Source of the DNA: Colwellia psychrerythraea
Lineage (GTDB): Bacteria; Pseudomonadota; Gammaproteobacteria; Enterobacterales; Alteromonadaceae
Reading direction: 5' to 3'
Length of the DNA stretch: 64,000 nt
Assembly (NCBI RefSeq): GCF_000764225.1
Contig: NZ_JQED01000056.1
Coordinates: forward strand, 172,233-236,232
Shown here one piece after another: positions 1 through 8,602 of the stretch. The position numbers were made by a program, and so were the translations under genes. The notes below the pieces were generated by a model, which saw nothing but the letters and a program-made list of their open reading frames with translations, was not told where the DNA came from and made no database searches. Each line of letters starts with the position of its first letter. The first letter of the stretch is position 1.

Positions 1-337
1 CAACGTGACCACCAAAAAATGCAAAAGCGTTTAATTCGTTATTATTGATAAGAAAAAATTCAAAAGCATAATTAACACCTTGCGCATTTTTCACCAGGCT
101 GTTACCCAAGTGGTTAATATATTCAATGAGAACAGGATCTTGAATTAGAGGTTGCGAAGCGCGTAATTGACGCATCATTGCTTTACCAATTTGCAGCTCT
201 TTATCGGTTGATAATACGCTGTAACCTGATATGCCGATATCGGGCAATTTATTTTTATTGTTTTGGTTATCAAGAGCACTGGCATTAAAGCTAGTGGCTG
301 CAGCAATGCCTACTGTAAATAACAGGGCAGTAAACAT
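1..337 (-). CDS. bepA: Beta-barrel assembly-enhancing protease BepA, N-terminal part (runs off the window)
   Basis: The frame encodes a signal-peptide-like start followed by LPDIGISGYSVLSTDKE, MRQLRASQPLIQDPVLIEYIN and NELNAFAFFGGHV. This is the conserved N-terminal block of the M48 metalloprotease/TPR protein BepA (YfgC), a periplasmic protease-chaperone that helps LptD and BAM substrates fold or degrades them. Only about 112 residues are present. The HEXXH zinc motif and the TPR domain lie beyond position 1. The ATG at 337 is the first good start after an in-frame TAG upstream and gives a hydrophobic leader ending near ASA. The family assignment is by recognition of conserved segments. Confidence 0.88.
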   Translation of the reverse strand, partial: MFTALLFTVGIAAATSFNASALDNQNNKNKLPDIGISGYSVLSTDKELQIGKAMMRQLRASQPLIQDPVLIEYINHLGNSLVKNAQGVNYAFEFFLINNNELNAFAFFGGHV

Positions 338-414
338 AGGTTTTAGAGTAAACAATATTACATCCTAGGGTCATAATGGAAATATACAAGAGCGATAATT
401 ATCACTTAGGTATC

Positions 415-1014
415 TTAGGTAAGGATATTACCATTTCTTTTGGCTATTTCTTGGTAAAACTCCGCTATACTATAGCCTTTGACCACAACAATCTGGAAAG
501 ATTCGCTTAAAGTTGTGATTAATTCTTTCACTTTGTAATGCGCATATTTTAGCAGCGCTTTATCTGCTTCATCACCACTTTGGAAACAGAAAATAGCAAA
601 AGCAACTAAGCTATTTAGGCGAAATAGCATCTGTGTCTTCTCAGGTATCCAATGATTAAAAGGGCAGTTACCCTTATCAATCATATTATGTGTAACGACT
701 TCACCTTCAATAGCTGGATAGCAATGTAACTCATAGCCCATATCATTAAATTCATGGCGTAAGACAATTTGTGGCTTGTTTTTTACTTGGATACTGCCAT
801 CGGCTTGCTTGTGAGTACCTAGCAAAGTTAAATTCCAAGAGTTTGGATTTAAAATTTGCTTATATGCACTATCAAAACCATGGGTAAGTATGCCGTCAAC
901 TTCACCTACTGAAGAAGAAAATATATGGTATATAGAAGAGACTTCTCCCCAGTTAATTTGCTTTTTATAAGCATTAATTTCTTTTAAGCTAGCGTTGGAA
1001 TTTAATGAGCTCAT
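415..1014 (-). CDS. Hypothetical protein, 199 aa
   Basis: I do not recognise this protein. It has no signal peptide or membrane segment, so it is probably cytoplasmic. It contains several aromatic-rich stretches (INWGEVSSIYHIF, HEFNDMGYELHCYPAIEG) and a mixed helical C-terminus. The ATG at 1014 is the first start. It ends about 78 bp upstream of bepA on the same strand, so the two could be co-transcribed, but nothing links their functions. Length and codon use match its neighbours, so it is likely a real gene. Confidence 0.6.
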   Translation of the reverse strand: MSSLNSNASLKEINAYKKQINWGEVSSIYHIFSSSVGEVDGILTHGFDSAYKQILNPNSWNLTLLGTHKQADGSIQVKNKPQIVLRHEFNDMGYELHCYPAIEGEVVTHNMIDKGNCPFNHWIPEKTQMLFRLNSLVAFAIFCFQSGDEADKALLKYAHYKVKELITTLSESFQIVVVKGYSIAEFYQEIAKRNGNILT

Positions 1015-1396
1015 CTAAGTAATATTCCTAGTAATTTGATTTTCATAGGGCTTACCTTTATTTCCGAAAATAAAAATGCAATTCCCTGTTGAATATGCAA
1101 TATAAATTCTAATTGCGGTGTTGGCACAATCGCATTTTCAGCAGAGCATACTCAGGGTCGTTTCCTCTGAATTCTATTCTTAAGCTGCATCTATGTTGAG
1201 TTTTTGTAAATAACCGTAGTAAGTTATTTGACTTAATCACTTCGAGGGTTGCTTTCTATGCACTTTTAATTACCAGTGAAATCCTACACTTTGAATGGTA
1301 ACGGCTATAGAGGTACGTTATGATAACTTTAATTTCTGCAATGGATTAATTGTCGCAAATTAGTGAATTAAACTAAAGCGCTGTTTTAAATTTTCT
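1015..1396. other. Intergenic region between divergent genes (382 bp)
   Basis: This gap separates the leftward 199-aa gene from the rightward tusA-like gene. It is AT-rich and should hold both promoters. I see no open frame of note, no clear hairpin terminator and no known repeat in it. Confidence 0.4.
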
Positions 1397-1615
1397 ATGA
1401 TTTATAAATATGATGGTAGAGGGGAGAAATGCCCTGTGCCTTTAGTAAAATTACGCTTAATATTAAAAGAAATGCAAAATGGGGATAAATGTATTATCAC
1501 TATTGATGATATTGGCTCTATTAAAGATATTCCTAAACTGCTAGATAAGCAGGGATATATTTATCAACAACAAACTAATGATATTGGTTTTGTTGAGATA
1601 AGTATTAATTTATAA
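1397..1615 (+). CDS. TusA/SirA/YedF family sulfur carrier protein
   Basis: This 72-aa protein belongs to the TusA-like fold (SirA/YedF/TusA). The family cysteine lies in a CPxP motif near the N-terminus, here Cys12 in GEKCPVPLV. Family members carry sulfur as a persulfide for tRNA thiolation or other sulfur transfer. Members outside the tusA locus often have unknown partners. The gene sits 34 bp upstream of an AI-2E family permease in the same direction, so the two may form an operon. The sequence cannot tell TusA proper from a paralogue; its position next to a permease favours a YedF-type paralogue. Confidence 0.82.
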   Translation: MIYKYDGRGEKCPVPLVKLRLILKEMQNGDKCIITIDDIGSIKDIPKLLDKQGYIYQQQTNDIGFVEISINL

Positions 1616-1649
1616 AGTCAGATAAGAAGAAATTAAAAAATGGGTAGTT

Positions 1650-2729
1650 ATGTTTAAGTTATTTAGTGATTGGTATACACGTAAGTTTTCAGATCCGCAT
1701 GCGGTCACCTTAGTGGTTATTTTAGTTTGTATTGCATTGTTTATTGCATTGTTTAGCAATTTATTGATGCCGGTATTTGTTGCCATTGCCTTAGCTTTTT
1801 TATTGGATCTTCCGGTTAATAAATTAACACAAAGCTCAATGTCACGTTCTAGTGCGACAGTAATAGTTGTTGCTACTTTTCTGGGGTTTTCCTTATTAGC
1901 CGTATTAGGGTTAATGCCAATTATTTGGAAGCAAAGCAGTAATTTATTGCAAGAGGTTCCTCATATGATCAGCCAAGGACAAGGTTACTTATTAACCTTG
2001 CCTGAGAAGTACCCTGATTTTATTCATGTCTCTCAAATTGAAAGCTTTATTGTCATGGTTAATGATAATTTACTTGAATGGGGGCAGGTAGCACTGAAAG
2101 CGTCCTTAAATTCAATCTCCGATATAGTCGCTTTAATGGTTTATTTGATTCTTGTACCTTTAATGGTGTTTTTCTTTTTAAAAGATAAAACAGAGTTAAT
2201 GAATAGTATTGCCCAGTTTTTACCTAAAGAACGCCGAATGGCAATTAAGGTAAGCCAAGAAATGAACCAACAAATTTTGAATTACATTCGCGGTAAAGTC
2301 ATTGAAATAATTATTGTTGGCGCATCCACGACAATTGCTTTTATTTTTCTTGATTTACAATATGCATTATTATTGGGTGTTTTAGTTGGCTTGTCAGTAC
2401 TCGTCCCCTATGTTGGTGCAACCGTTGTTACTATACCTGTGTTATTAGTCGCGCTTTTTCAGTTCGGTTTAAGTAGTGAATTTGGTTACGTCATGCTGGC
2501 TTATGGTCTGATCCAAGCAATTGATGGTAATGTTATTGTACCTTTATTGTTCTCTGAAGCGGTTAATTTGCATCCTGTCGTTATTATAATTGCGGTAATA
2601 TTTTTTGGTGGTTTATGGGGCTTTTGGGGGATATTTTTTGCCATTCCTCTGGCAACATTAGTGAAAGCTGTCATTAATGCATGGCCGTCAATCCCAGCAG
2701 CTGATGTCATCAGTGAAGGTCAAAAGTAG
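1650..2729 (+). CDS. AI-2E family transporter (PerM-like)
   Basis: A 359-aa polytopic inner-membrane protein with hydrophobic segments near residues 19-60, 68-90, 150-180, 210-270 and 300-345. This is the usual layout of the AI-2E exporter/PerM family (PF01594). The C-terminal half has the family-typical VGLSVLVPYVGATVVTIPVLLVAL and NVIVPLLFSEAVNLHPVVIIIAVI stretches. Substrates differ within the family (autoinducer-2, ions), so none is assigned. The ATG at 1650 follows the tusA-like gene by 34 bp. A hairpin at 2816-2852 ends the unit. Confidence 0.85.
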   Translation: MFKLFSDWYTRKFSDPHAVTLVVILVCIALFIALFSNLLMPVFVAIALAFLLDLPVNKLTQSSMSRSSATVIVVATFLGFSLLAVLGLMPIIWKQSSNLLQEVPHMISQGQGYLLTLPEKYPDFIHVSQIESFIVMVNDNLLEWGQVALKASLNSISDIVALMVYLILVPLMVFFFLKDKTELMNSIAQFLPKERRMAIKVSQEMNQQILNYIRGKVIEIIIVGASTTIAFIFLDLQYALLLGVLVGLSVLVPYVGATVVTIPVLLVALFQFGLSSEFGYVMLAYGLIQAIDGNVIVPLLFSEAVNLHPVVIIIAVIFFGGLWGFWGIFFAIPLATLVKAVINAWPSIPAADVISEGQK

Positions 2730-2815
2730 TACATCTGCTATTAAAGAAGAATATGGTGGTGTTGCACGCTACACTCTTTACTAAAAGAATGCTTTAGGAT
2801 TACTTATCAATGTAA

Positions 2816-2852
2816 AAAAGCCCTAAGCTAAACACTTTAGCTTAGGGCTTTT
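2816..2852. terminator. Bidirectional Rho-independent terminator
   Basis: A perfect 17-bp inverted repeat (arms AAAAGCCCTAAGCTAAA and its complement) with a 3-nt loop. It has T-rich tails on both strands and lies between the convergent AI-2E transporter gene and bcp. Confidence 0.9.
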
Positions 2853-2886
2853 CTATAAAATAAATACCAGGTTGAGCTTACATCGA

Positions 2887-3363
2887 TTATTGATTAAGTT
2901 CGTTTAAAACGGTTAGAACCACATCGTGATGTTCTTTGGTTTTAAACTTATTAAATACATGGCTGATTTTGCCATCAAGGCCGATTAAAAAACTTAGACG
3001 ATGAATACCATCATATTCTCTTCCCATAAACTTCTTTAAACCCCAGACACCGAATTGCTCTGCTACTTGATGATCAACATCAGATAATAATGAGAAGTTT
3101 AATTCATCGCGTTGACAGAACTTAGTTAAACGTTTTACTTCATCAGGACTAATACCAAACACAACAGTATTTAACTTTGTTAATTCAGCCTTAATATCAC
3201 GTAGACCTTGAGCTTGAACGGTACAGCCTGGTGTCATTGCTTTAGGGTAAAAGTATACTAGAACTTGTTGTTTACCAATATAATCAGCTAATGATACTTG
3301 CTCATCATTTTCATTGCTTAAGGTAAAAAGTGGCGCGGTATCACCAACATGTAGAGTATTCAT
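2887..3363 (-). CDS. bcp: Thioredoxin-dependent thiol peroxidase (Bcp/PrxQ family)
   Basis: A 158-aa AhpC/TSA-fold peroxiredoxin that reduces H2O2 and alkyl hydroperoxides in the cytoplasm. The peroxidatic Cys47 lies in YFYPKAMTPGCTVQAQGLRD, the signature of the Bcp/PrxQ group. In typical Bcp proteins a resolving cysteine follows five residues later; here residue 52 is Gln (confirmed from the DNA), so the enzyme probably works by a 1-Cys route or uses a distant cysteine such as the one in KFCQRDE. It lies 40 bp downstream of gcvR on the same strand, an arrangement known from other gammaproteobacteria. Confidence 0.93.
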   Translation of the reverse strand: MNTLHVGDTAPLFTLSNENDEQVSLADYIGKQQVLVYFYPKAMTPGCTVQAQGLRDIKAELTKLNTVVFGISPDEVKRLTKFCQRDELNFSLLSDVDHQVAEQFGVWGLKKFMGREYDGIHRLSFLIGLDGKISHVFNKFKTKEHHDVVLTVLNELNQ

Positions 3364-3403
3364 AATAAAGTCACTTCTCTTTGTTTTGAAAGTTATTTGT
3401 TAA

Positions 3404-3931
3404 TTATAATAAATTTGCATTAGCTTTTTTGATAAAACCTTGCACACCCGTTTGTTGACAGAGTTCAAGGAAGTCATATTCTAAGTCATCAATACTAATT
3501 TTTTCCGTTAAAGCAAACAATATATTAGCGCTCATATGATTGGTTTTAGGATCTATTTCCGACTTTAACGAAGATATATCTATTTTACGTGTGGCAAAAA
3601 AAGCGGTCATTGCTTTTAAAATACCTGGCTGATCTATGCCCGAATACTCTGCTTGATAATGCTTTACTAGGTCAAAAGTTCTGTGACCAGATGTACGTTT
3701 CATCATAGTGATCAAATCTAAACTATGCGCGAGCTTAGGAATTTTAACTTCAATCTTATTGATTGCTCTAGTATCACCAGTTAGCAACATAATGAAGGTA
3801 AATTCAGAGCCAAAAATGGCCATCCGACTGTCTAAAATATTACATTCGCATTCACTTGCTAATTTAGTCAATTCACTAACACAACCAGTTCTATCCGATC
3901 CCATCGCTGTTAGCACTAAATAATGTGGCAT
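3404..3931 (-). CDS. gcvR: Glycine cleavage system transcriptional repressor GcvR
   Basis: A 175-aa protein with two ACT-type domains. The first begins HYLVLTAMGSDRTGCVSELTKLASECECNI; the second begins near residue 93 (YQAEYSGIDQPGILKAMTAFFATRKIDI). GcvR binds GcvA and glycine and thereby controls the gcvTHP operon; it has no DNA-binding domain of its own. It precedes bcp with 40 bp between them and is divergent from bamC. Confidence 0.9.
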   Translation of the reverse strand: MPHYLVLTAMGSDRTGCVSELTKLASECECNILDSRMAIFGSEFTFIMLLTGDTRAINKIEVKIPKLAHSLDLITMMKRTSGHRTFDLVKHYQAEYSGIDQPGILKAMTAFFATRKIDISSLKSEIDPKTNHMSANILFALTEKISIDDLEYDFLELCQQTGVQGFIKKANANLL

Positions 3932-4158
3932 TTATTAAGCCCAAGTTATCAATAAAGGCGCATTGTAACTGATCGTGGGAAAAGTTGGAATCATCTTACA
4001 TTTTTGTGGTCATATACCTTGTGTTTGTAAAATCAGGCAAGTACCATGGGGCGCAATATTAGCCTTGTATTATATCTATTTTATTTTAGAAATTTTCAGT
4101 ATTTTTTAGTGAGCTTAGCAGGTTTTGAATATCAATAACCTAAGCCACAGGAGTTTTA

Positions 4159-5328
4159 ATGAGTTGTAGAGCGTTATATTTATCACTGTTAGCCTTATCA
4201 CTAACAGCTTGTGGATCAGTTAATAATAAACAAGCACAAGGCAGTTTTGAGTATCAGAATAAGGTGGAAGCTAACGACCTTGTGATTCCTGCCAATCTAA
4301 ATAAACCAAAGCAAGCGAATGACTTTTTTGTTACCAATAATATAAATCACCAGGGCCCAATTGGTGAAGACATGGATATCAGAGCACCTTCATTAGTTAT
4401 GCCTGTTGCAGCATCTTCTCGTGTAGTTGAAGAGTCTGGCATTGCTATTATTTGGTTTGATAAGGTTTTAGAGAATAAAGATTTATTGGGTTTTATTGAA
4501 AAGGTTGTTATTGATAAATTAGCAGAAGATCAAATCACCTATAACTATATTGAAGAAGATACAGAAGTTACCTTAAGTAAGGTTACTGAAGGGGCAACTA
4601 GTTTAAAAGAAACTAGCATTAAACGGGAAGGGATTAAAACAGCCATTATTGAGTCTGATTGGTATCATGATGAAGTTGATGTTGGTTGGATTTTTACAGA
4701 TATTCAGTCTTCAAAAAGCATGCGCTTTCGTTTTCAATTGCTGGCAAAATCACATGGTCGTAGTGTTTCATTACGCGTTTCATTAGTTGATTTTTTACAA
4801 ACAAATGAAAAAGGCGGCAGTAAAACCATGGATCCTATTGATAAGCAAAGAGCTGAAAAATCTATGTTGAATGAGCTTATTGCTGCAGTTGATTATAATT
4901 ACCGACTGCAACAAAGAGCTGATCGCTTAACACGTGCCAATCAGAAGCTTGTAACAATAGGCAAAAATATTGAAGCAGAACAAGCATATATTGTTGAAAT
5001 GGGTTTAGATGACCTGTGGGGAAATATGCCGTTGTTCTTTGAAAAGCATGGCTTTACTATTACTGACTTAAATGAAGATAAAAAGATTTACTATGTCGAG
5101 TTTGTTAAGCCTGAAACGAGTGTTTGGGATAGCATATGGGGTGATGATGTGCCCGTTATTGATGTTAGTGACGCTAAGTACCAATTTGTGTTAGCGCCGG
5201 CAGATGAGCTTGACCAAAAAACGTCAGTGACTATCTATAATGCTGATGGTGAGCCATTGACTTTAGAAGCACTTGAGCGGATTTTCCCTGTAGTAGAAAA
5301 GGGGCTATCATTTAGAGATGTTTTCTAA
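4159..5328 (+). CDS. bamC: Outer membrane protein assembly factor BamC
   Basis: A 389-aa lipoprotein with a lipobox (LSLTAC, Cys18) followed by a long unstructured region and two helix-grip domains, as in BamC (NlpB). BamC is an accessory lipoprotein of the beta-barrel assembly machine. The family-typical N-terminal stretch VPANLNKPKQANDFFV is present. In E. coli and many relatives dapA lies directly upstream of bamC. Here the 227 bp between gcvR and bamC contain no dapA. The gene is followed by a strong hairpin terminator. Confidence 0.88.
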   Translation: MSCRALYLSLLALSLTACGSVNNKQAQGSFEYQNKVEANDLVIPANLNKPKQANDFFVTNNINHQGPIGEDMDIRAPSLVMPVAASSRVVEESGIAIIWFDKVLENKDLLGFIEKVVIDKLAEDQITYNYIEEDTEVTLSKVTEGATSLKETSIKREGIKTAIIESDWYHDEVDVGWIFTDIQSSKSMRFRFQLLAKSHGRSVSLRVSLVDFLQTNEKGGSKTMDPIDKQRAEKSMLNELIAAVDYNYRLQQRADRLTRANQKLVTIGKNIEAEQAYIVEMGLDDLWGNMPLFFEKHGFTITDLNEDKKIYYVEFVKPETSVWDSIWGDDVPVIDVSDAKYQFVLAPADELDQKTSVTIYNADGEPLTLEALERIFPVVEKGLSFRDVF

Positions 5329-5386
5329 TCATCACTGCTGTAATGTATTTATGATGTAACTATAAAACAGTAATATCATTAGCCTA

Positions 5387-5424
5387 GACATAAAAAAACT
5401 CCACTAGTTGGAGTTTTTTTATGT
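5387..5424. terminator. Bidirectional Rho-independent terminator
   Basis: A 17-bp perfect stem with a CTAG loop; its A/T ends give a T-run on either strand. It lies between bamC and the convergent dapE operon and can serve both. Confidence 0.92.
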
Positions 5425-5463
5425 CTTCATTTTGCTGATAACCATTGAACTTGGTGCCAAAAA

Positions 5464-5652
5464 TTAAGGTTTATTCTTCTCAATAGGCTCCATTTTATGT
5501 GCACTTTTATTGGACCTGGGTAATGTTTCTTCACGATCGTTCAAACTTTTTTTACGCATCTTTTGTTTTGTACTTTTTTGAAATGTACTAAAATTTCCTA
5601 TGATAATAACAACTGTTATTACTATCATAAAAATAGCTAACCAATTATCCAT
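5464..5652 (-). CDS. DUF2897 family small membrane protein
   Basis: A 62-aa protein with one N-terminal transmembrane helix (LAIFMIVITVVIIIGNF, about residues 5-21) and a strongly basic, hydrophilic tail. This matches the DUF2897 family of short gammaproteobacterial inner-membrane proteins of unknown function. It is the last gene of the yffB-dapE-M15 group and starts 36 bp after the M15 peptidase stop. Confidence 0.72.
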   Translation of the reverse strand: MDNWLAIFMIVITVVIIIGNFSTFQKSTKQKMRKKSLNDREETLPRSNKSAHKMEPIEKNKP

Positions 5653-5688
5653 CGGAATGCCTCTTGGTAAGTTTGTGAAAATTAAAAA

Positions 5689-6420
5689 TTAGGCTATTTG
5701 TTCTGGTAGTATAACATTGATTGGTGGCGCACAAACATTGTTAATATAACGACTTGCTATGTCATCAAGGTTATCGAGAATGACACGTTTACCTAATATA
5801 CTACTGTTGTTTAATGCCTGTGCTAACAATTTGATGTCAAAAGCTTGCTGGTACAGTTGAGCTAATGGTAGGTACGAGATATGCCAAGGCTCTTGGGCAA
5901 CACCGCCTTGAAATTTAGCATAAGGGAAGTAAAAGCCGAATTGGTGTGCGTGTTGTACAAGCCAAGCAGATAACTTTGCTAAGGGGCCTTGTTCACTATA
6001 TTCCCATGGCTCGAGTTGTAACTGATACCCCTGCGTTAATAAATTTGGAGCATAGACATCAATATCACAACCCCAATGGTGTCTGCTTGCCCCAGGAAGT
6101 GCGGAATAGAGCAAAATACTTTGAACTAACTCAAGTGGGGATAGGTGTGTTGGAGAAATAATATTACCAGTACTACTCTTAATTACTGTCTTACCAGAAA
6201 ATTTATTGTTCCACAGCACAAGTTGTCGATCAAATGATCTAAAACCACTGGCAATTGTCAACTCGATAGCGTCGGCTTTTGCGGCATCGACCATGGCATT
6301 AAAAGCACTTTTCATCTCTTGATGAATGGCAATTCGCTCACTGACATAGCAGAGGTGCTCTTCATTTTGCCCCAGTAATTGGGCTGAATCTATCCTATTG
6401 ATGTGATTGGTCGTATGCAT
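5689..6420 (-). CDS. M15 family D-alanyl-D-alanine carboxypeptidase-like protein
   Basis: A 243-aa protein of the VanY/M15B zinc peptidase family, which trims the terminal D-Ala of peptidoglycan stem peptides. Visible signature residues are the SGFRSFDRQ segment (59-66), His114 and Asp121 in ASRHHWGCDID as two zinc ligands, and the catalytic Glu177 and zinc ligand His180 in EPWHISYL. There is no obvious signal peptide, which is unusual for an envelope enzyme, so it may act on cytoplasmic recycling products or be exported another way. It is 44 bp downstream of dapE, giving this operon a cell-wall theme. Confidence 0.85.
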   Translation of the reverse strand: MHTTNHINRIDSAQLLGQNEEHLCYVSERIAIHQEMKSAFNAMVDAAKADAIELTIASGFRSFDRQLVLWNNKFSGKTVIKSSTGNIISPTHLSPLELVQSILLYSALPGASRHHWGCDIDVYAPNLLTQGYQLQLEPWEYSEQGPLAKLSAWLVQHAHQFGFYFPYAKFQGGVAQEPWHISYLPLAQLYQQAFDIKLLAQALNNSSILGKRVILDNLDDIASRYINNVCAPPINVILPEQIA

Positions 6421-6464
6421 TGCTAACTGATACCTTATATCTAACTAGACGTATAATTATAGAA

Positions 6465-7664
6465 CTATCGGATAGTTTTATGGGTACATAACACATTAAC
6501 CAAACAATGATAGTAAATATCAACTAGCTTTTCTAAATCATCACAGCACACAGATTCATTGACTTGATGAATAGTAGCGTTACATGGGCCAAGCTCAATG
6601 ACTTGTGCCCCAGTCGGTGCGATAAATCTACCGTCTGATGTACCCCCTGAGGTTGAAAGTTGTGTCTCTTTACCTGTAACGGTCAGTATTGCTTGACTAA
6701 CGGCGTTTAAAAAACCATGTTCTGACTCAACATGTTCAGTAATGAATGGCTTGCCATTGAACGTCCACTTAATATCATAATCAAGTTGATGTTTATCAAG
6801 GATAGACTCAACTTGCTCAACAATAATTTGGTCCGTTAATTCAGTGCTATAACGTAAGTTAAATAAGGCATTGATATGACCAGGAACAACATTCGTCGCG
6901 CCAGTTCCTGCATGAAGGTTAGATAACTGAAAACTCGTGGCAGGGAAATAATCATTACCTTGATCCCATTCCACTAAACTTAATTCTGTTAGTGCGGGCA
7001 TGGCTAAATGAATCGGGTTTTTAACGTGTTCAGGATATGCAACGTGTCCTTGTTTTCCTTTAATATCAACTTCTGCTGAAATAGAACCACGGCGACCATT
7101 TTTTACAATATCCCCGACAGCATTAGAACTTGAAGGCTCACCAACGATACAATATGTAATCTTTTCATCGCGGGCCTCTAATGTATCAATAACTCTTGTG
7201 GTGCCATTAATAAATGGGCCTTCTTCGTCACTCGTTATTAAATAAGTGATTGAGCCTTGGTGATCAGGGTGATCTTGAACAAAACGTTCTGTTGCCACTA
7301 TCATAGCAGCTAAGCTGCCTTTCATATCAGCCGCTCCGCGTCCATATAACATACCGTCAATAATCGTTGGTTCGAAAGGCGGTGTATTCCATAATTCAAG
7401 ATTACCTGCAGGTACTACATCGGTGTGACCCGCAAAACAAAAAACTAAGTCTTCTTTTTTTGTCGCAATGGTACTGTTACGTCGAGACCATAGGTTTGTA
7501 GTATCTGCAAAAACCATGCTTTCATTAGTAAATCCCAGTTTTGCTAATCGCTGTGACATCAATTTTTGACATCCCGCATCTTCAGGAGTAACTGAGGCTC
7601 GAGACATTAATGCTATTGCTAGCTCAATAACTTCGCTTTGATTTTTTTGTTCTATTTGACTCAC
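6465..7664 (-). CDS. dapE: Succinyl-diaminopimelate desuccinylase
   Basis: A 399-aa M20 family di-zinc enzyme that hydrolyses N-succinyl-LL-diaminopimelate in the lysine/meso-DAP pathway. Metal-site motifs are present: His80 in FAGHTDVVPAG, Asp113 in YGRGAADMKG and the Glu147-Glu148 pair in TSDEEGP. The start is GTG at 7664, with AAGG about 9 nt upstream. It follows yffB by 42 bp, the same pairing as in E. coli (yffB-dapE). It is slightly longer than the usual 375-380 aa, mainly at the ends. Confidence 0.95.
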   Translation of the reverse strand: MSQIEQKNQSEVIELAIALMSRASVTPEDAGCQKLMSQRLAKLGFTNESMVFADTTNLWSRRNSTIATKKEDLVFCFAGHTDVVPAGNLELWNTPPFEPTIIDGMLYGRGAADMKGSLAAMIVATERFVQDHPDHQGSITYLITSDEEGPFINGTTRVIDTLEARDEKITYCIVGEPSSSNAVGDIVKNGRRGSISAEVDIKGKQGHVAYPEHVKNPIHLAMPALTELSLVEWDQGNDYFPATSFQLSNLHAGTGATNVVPGHINALFNLRYSTELTDQIIVEQVESILDKHQLDYDIKWTFNGKPFITEHVESEHGFLNAVSQAILTVTGKETQLSTSGGTSDGRFIAPTGAQVIELGPCNATIHQVNESVCCDDLEKLVDIYYHCLVNVLCTHKTIR

Positions 7665-7706
7665 AAGAACTACCTTTACTTAATTTTTAATAGATGAATT
7701 TGATGC

Positions 7707-8057
7707 TTACTTGTTTGCGAAAAGTGCTTGGTACTGATCAACTTTAAAACCGAGGTTAAGGGTCCCATCTAAAGGTAGAAGGGGTCTTTTAAGTAACGTA
7801 GGTTGTTCAAGGACTGCAGCAAACATTACCTCCTCTGTTAAGTTGTTTTTTATTTCATCAGGTAAGTTACGAAATGTAGTACTGCGTTTGTTTAATAATA
7901 ATGACCAATCACTTTGACTGACAAACTCTGATAATAGTTCAGCAGTTAATGGTTGTTTTTTAAAGTCATAAAGTTGATGATCAATATTGTTTGCTTCAAG
8001 CCATTTAGTCGCTTTTTTAACAGTATCACAATTTTTTATGCCGTAGACAGTGATCAT
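7707..8057 (-). CDS. yffB: ArsC/Spx family protein YffB
   Basis: A 116-aa thioredoxin-fold protein of the ArsC family (YffB group). The single active-site-like cysteine is Cys10 in MITVYGIKNCDTVKKATKW, and the family block LLNKRSTTFRNLP is present. YffB has been proposed to act as a glutathione-dependent thiol reductase, but its substrate is unknown. It is the first gene of the operon with dapE, the M15 peptidase and DUF2897. Confidence 0.85.
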   Translation of the reverse strand: MITVYGIKNCDTVKKATKWLEANNIDHQLYDFKKQPLTAELLSEFVSQSDWSLLLNKRSTTFRNLPDEIKNNLTEEVMFAAVLEQPTLLKRPLLPLDGTLNLGFKVDQYQALFANK

Positions 8058-8602
8058 AGTTTTCCTAATTCAATGTTATTTTAATCTAAAGTTAAGATTA
8101 TATTACCAGACTTTACTTTATAGGTAGTGCTTCAATTGCAGTATTTATATATTTTTATTATCAAAAAATCTTGTTCAACAATAAACAGTAATTGCTTGTT
8201 ATGAAGTCTATTTGCCGAATTTATTGTTCGTGCTGCTAGATAAAGAGGATTAACAAACTTATGCTTATTGAGGAAAGTAATCTAAAATGGCTGTTTACGA
8301 AGGTTTTACTAAGATATTTACGGAAATATGTTATGAGTAATCTTTGGTTTTTATATCCACAGAAGCTGTGAGTATGGTTGTGGATAAGTCTTTGTGTGTT
8401 GCTTTATCTATTGTTTATAAAGGAAAAAATCAGTAGTACATTTTTTGTCTAACAAGTGTTTAGATATAAATTAATAAGATAATTGATCAAAATACTATGT
8501 TGACCATCTTTATATGTGAAATTATAGATTTGATACGGTTAAACCTTCAAAAATAAAGTTTAACCGTGAGTTAATGTAATAAAAGCCTAACAAGGTTTGC
8601 TG
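8058..8602. other. 545-bp AT-rich intergenic region upstream of yffB and downstream of pta
   Basis: No substantial gene is seen. It holds a consensus DnaA box (TGTGGATAA, 8379-8387) and a near-match in the opposite orientation about 20 bp away (TATATCCACA, 8351-8360). It also holds a possible 36-codon frame (8261-8371, MLIEESNLKWLFTK start, weak ribosome site) and an inverted repeat at 8535-8567. The yffB promoter should be near the left end. Confidence 0.4.
8535..8567 (-). terminator. Inverted repeat downstream of pta, possible terminator
   Basis: Ten-base perfect arms (ACGGTTAAAC / GTTTAACCGT) around a 13-nt loop, 36 bp after the pta stop. No proper T-run follows on the minus strand, so termination is only a guess. 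Confidence 0.4.
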
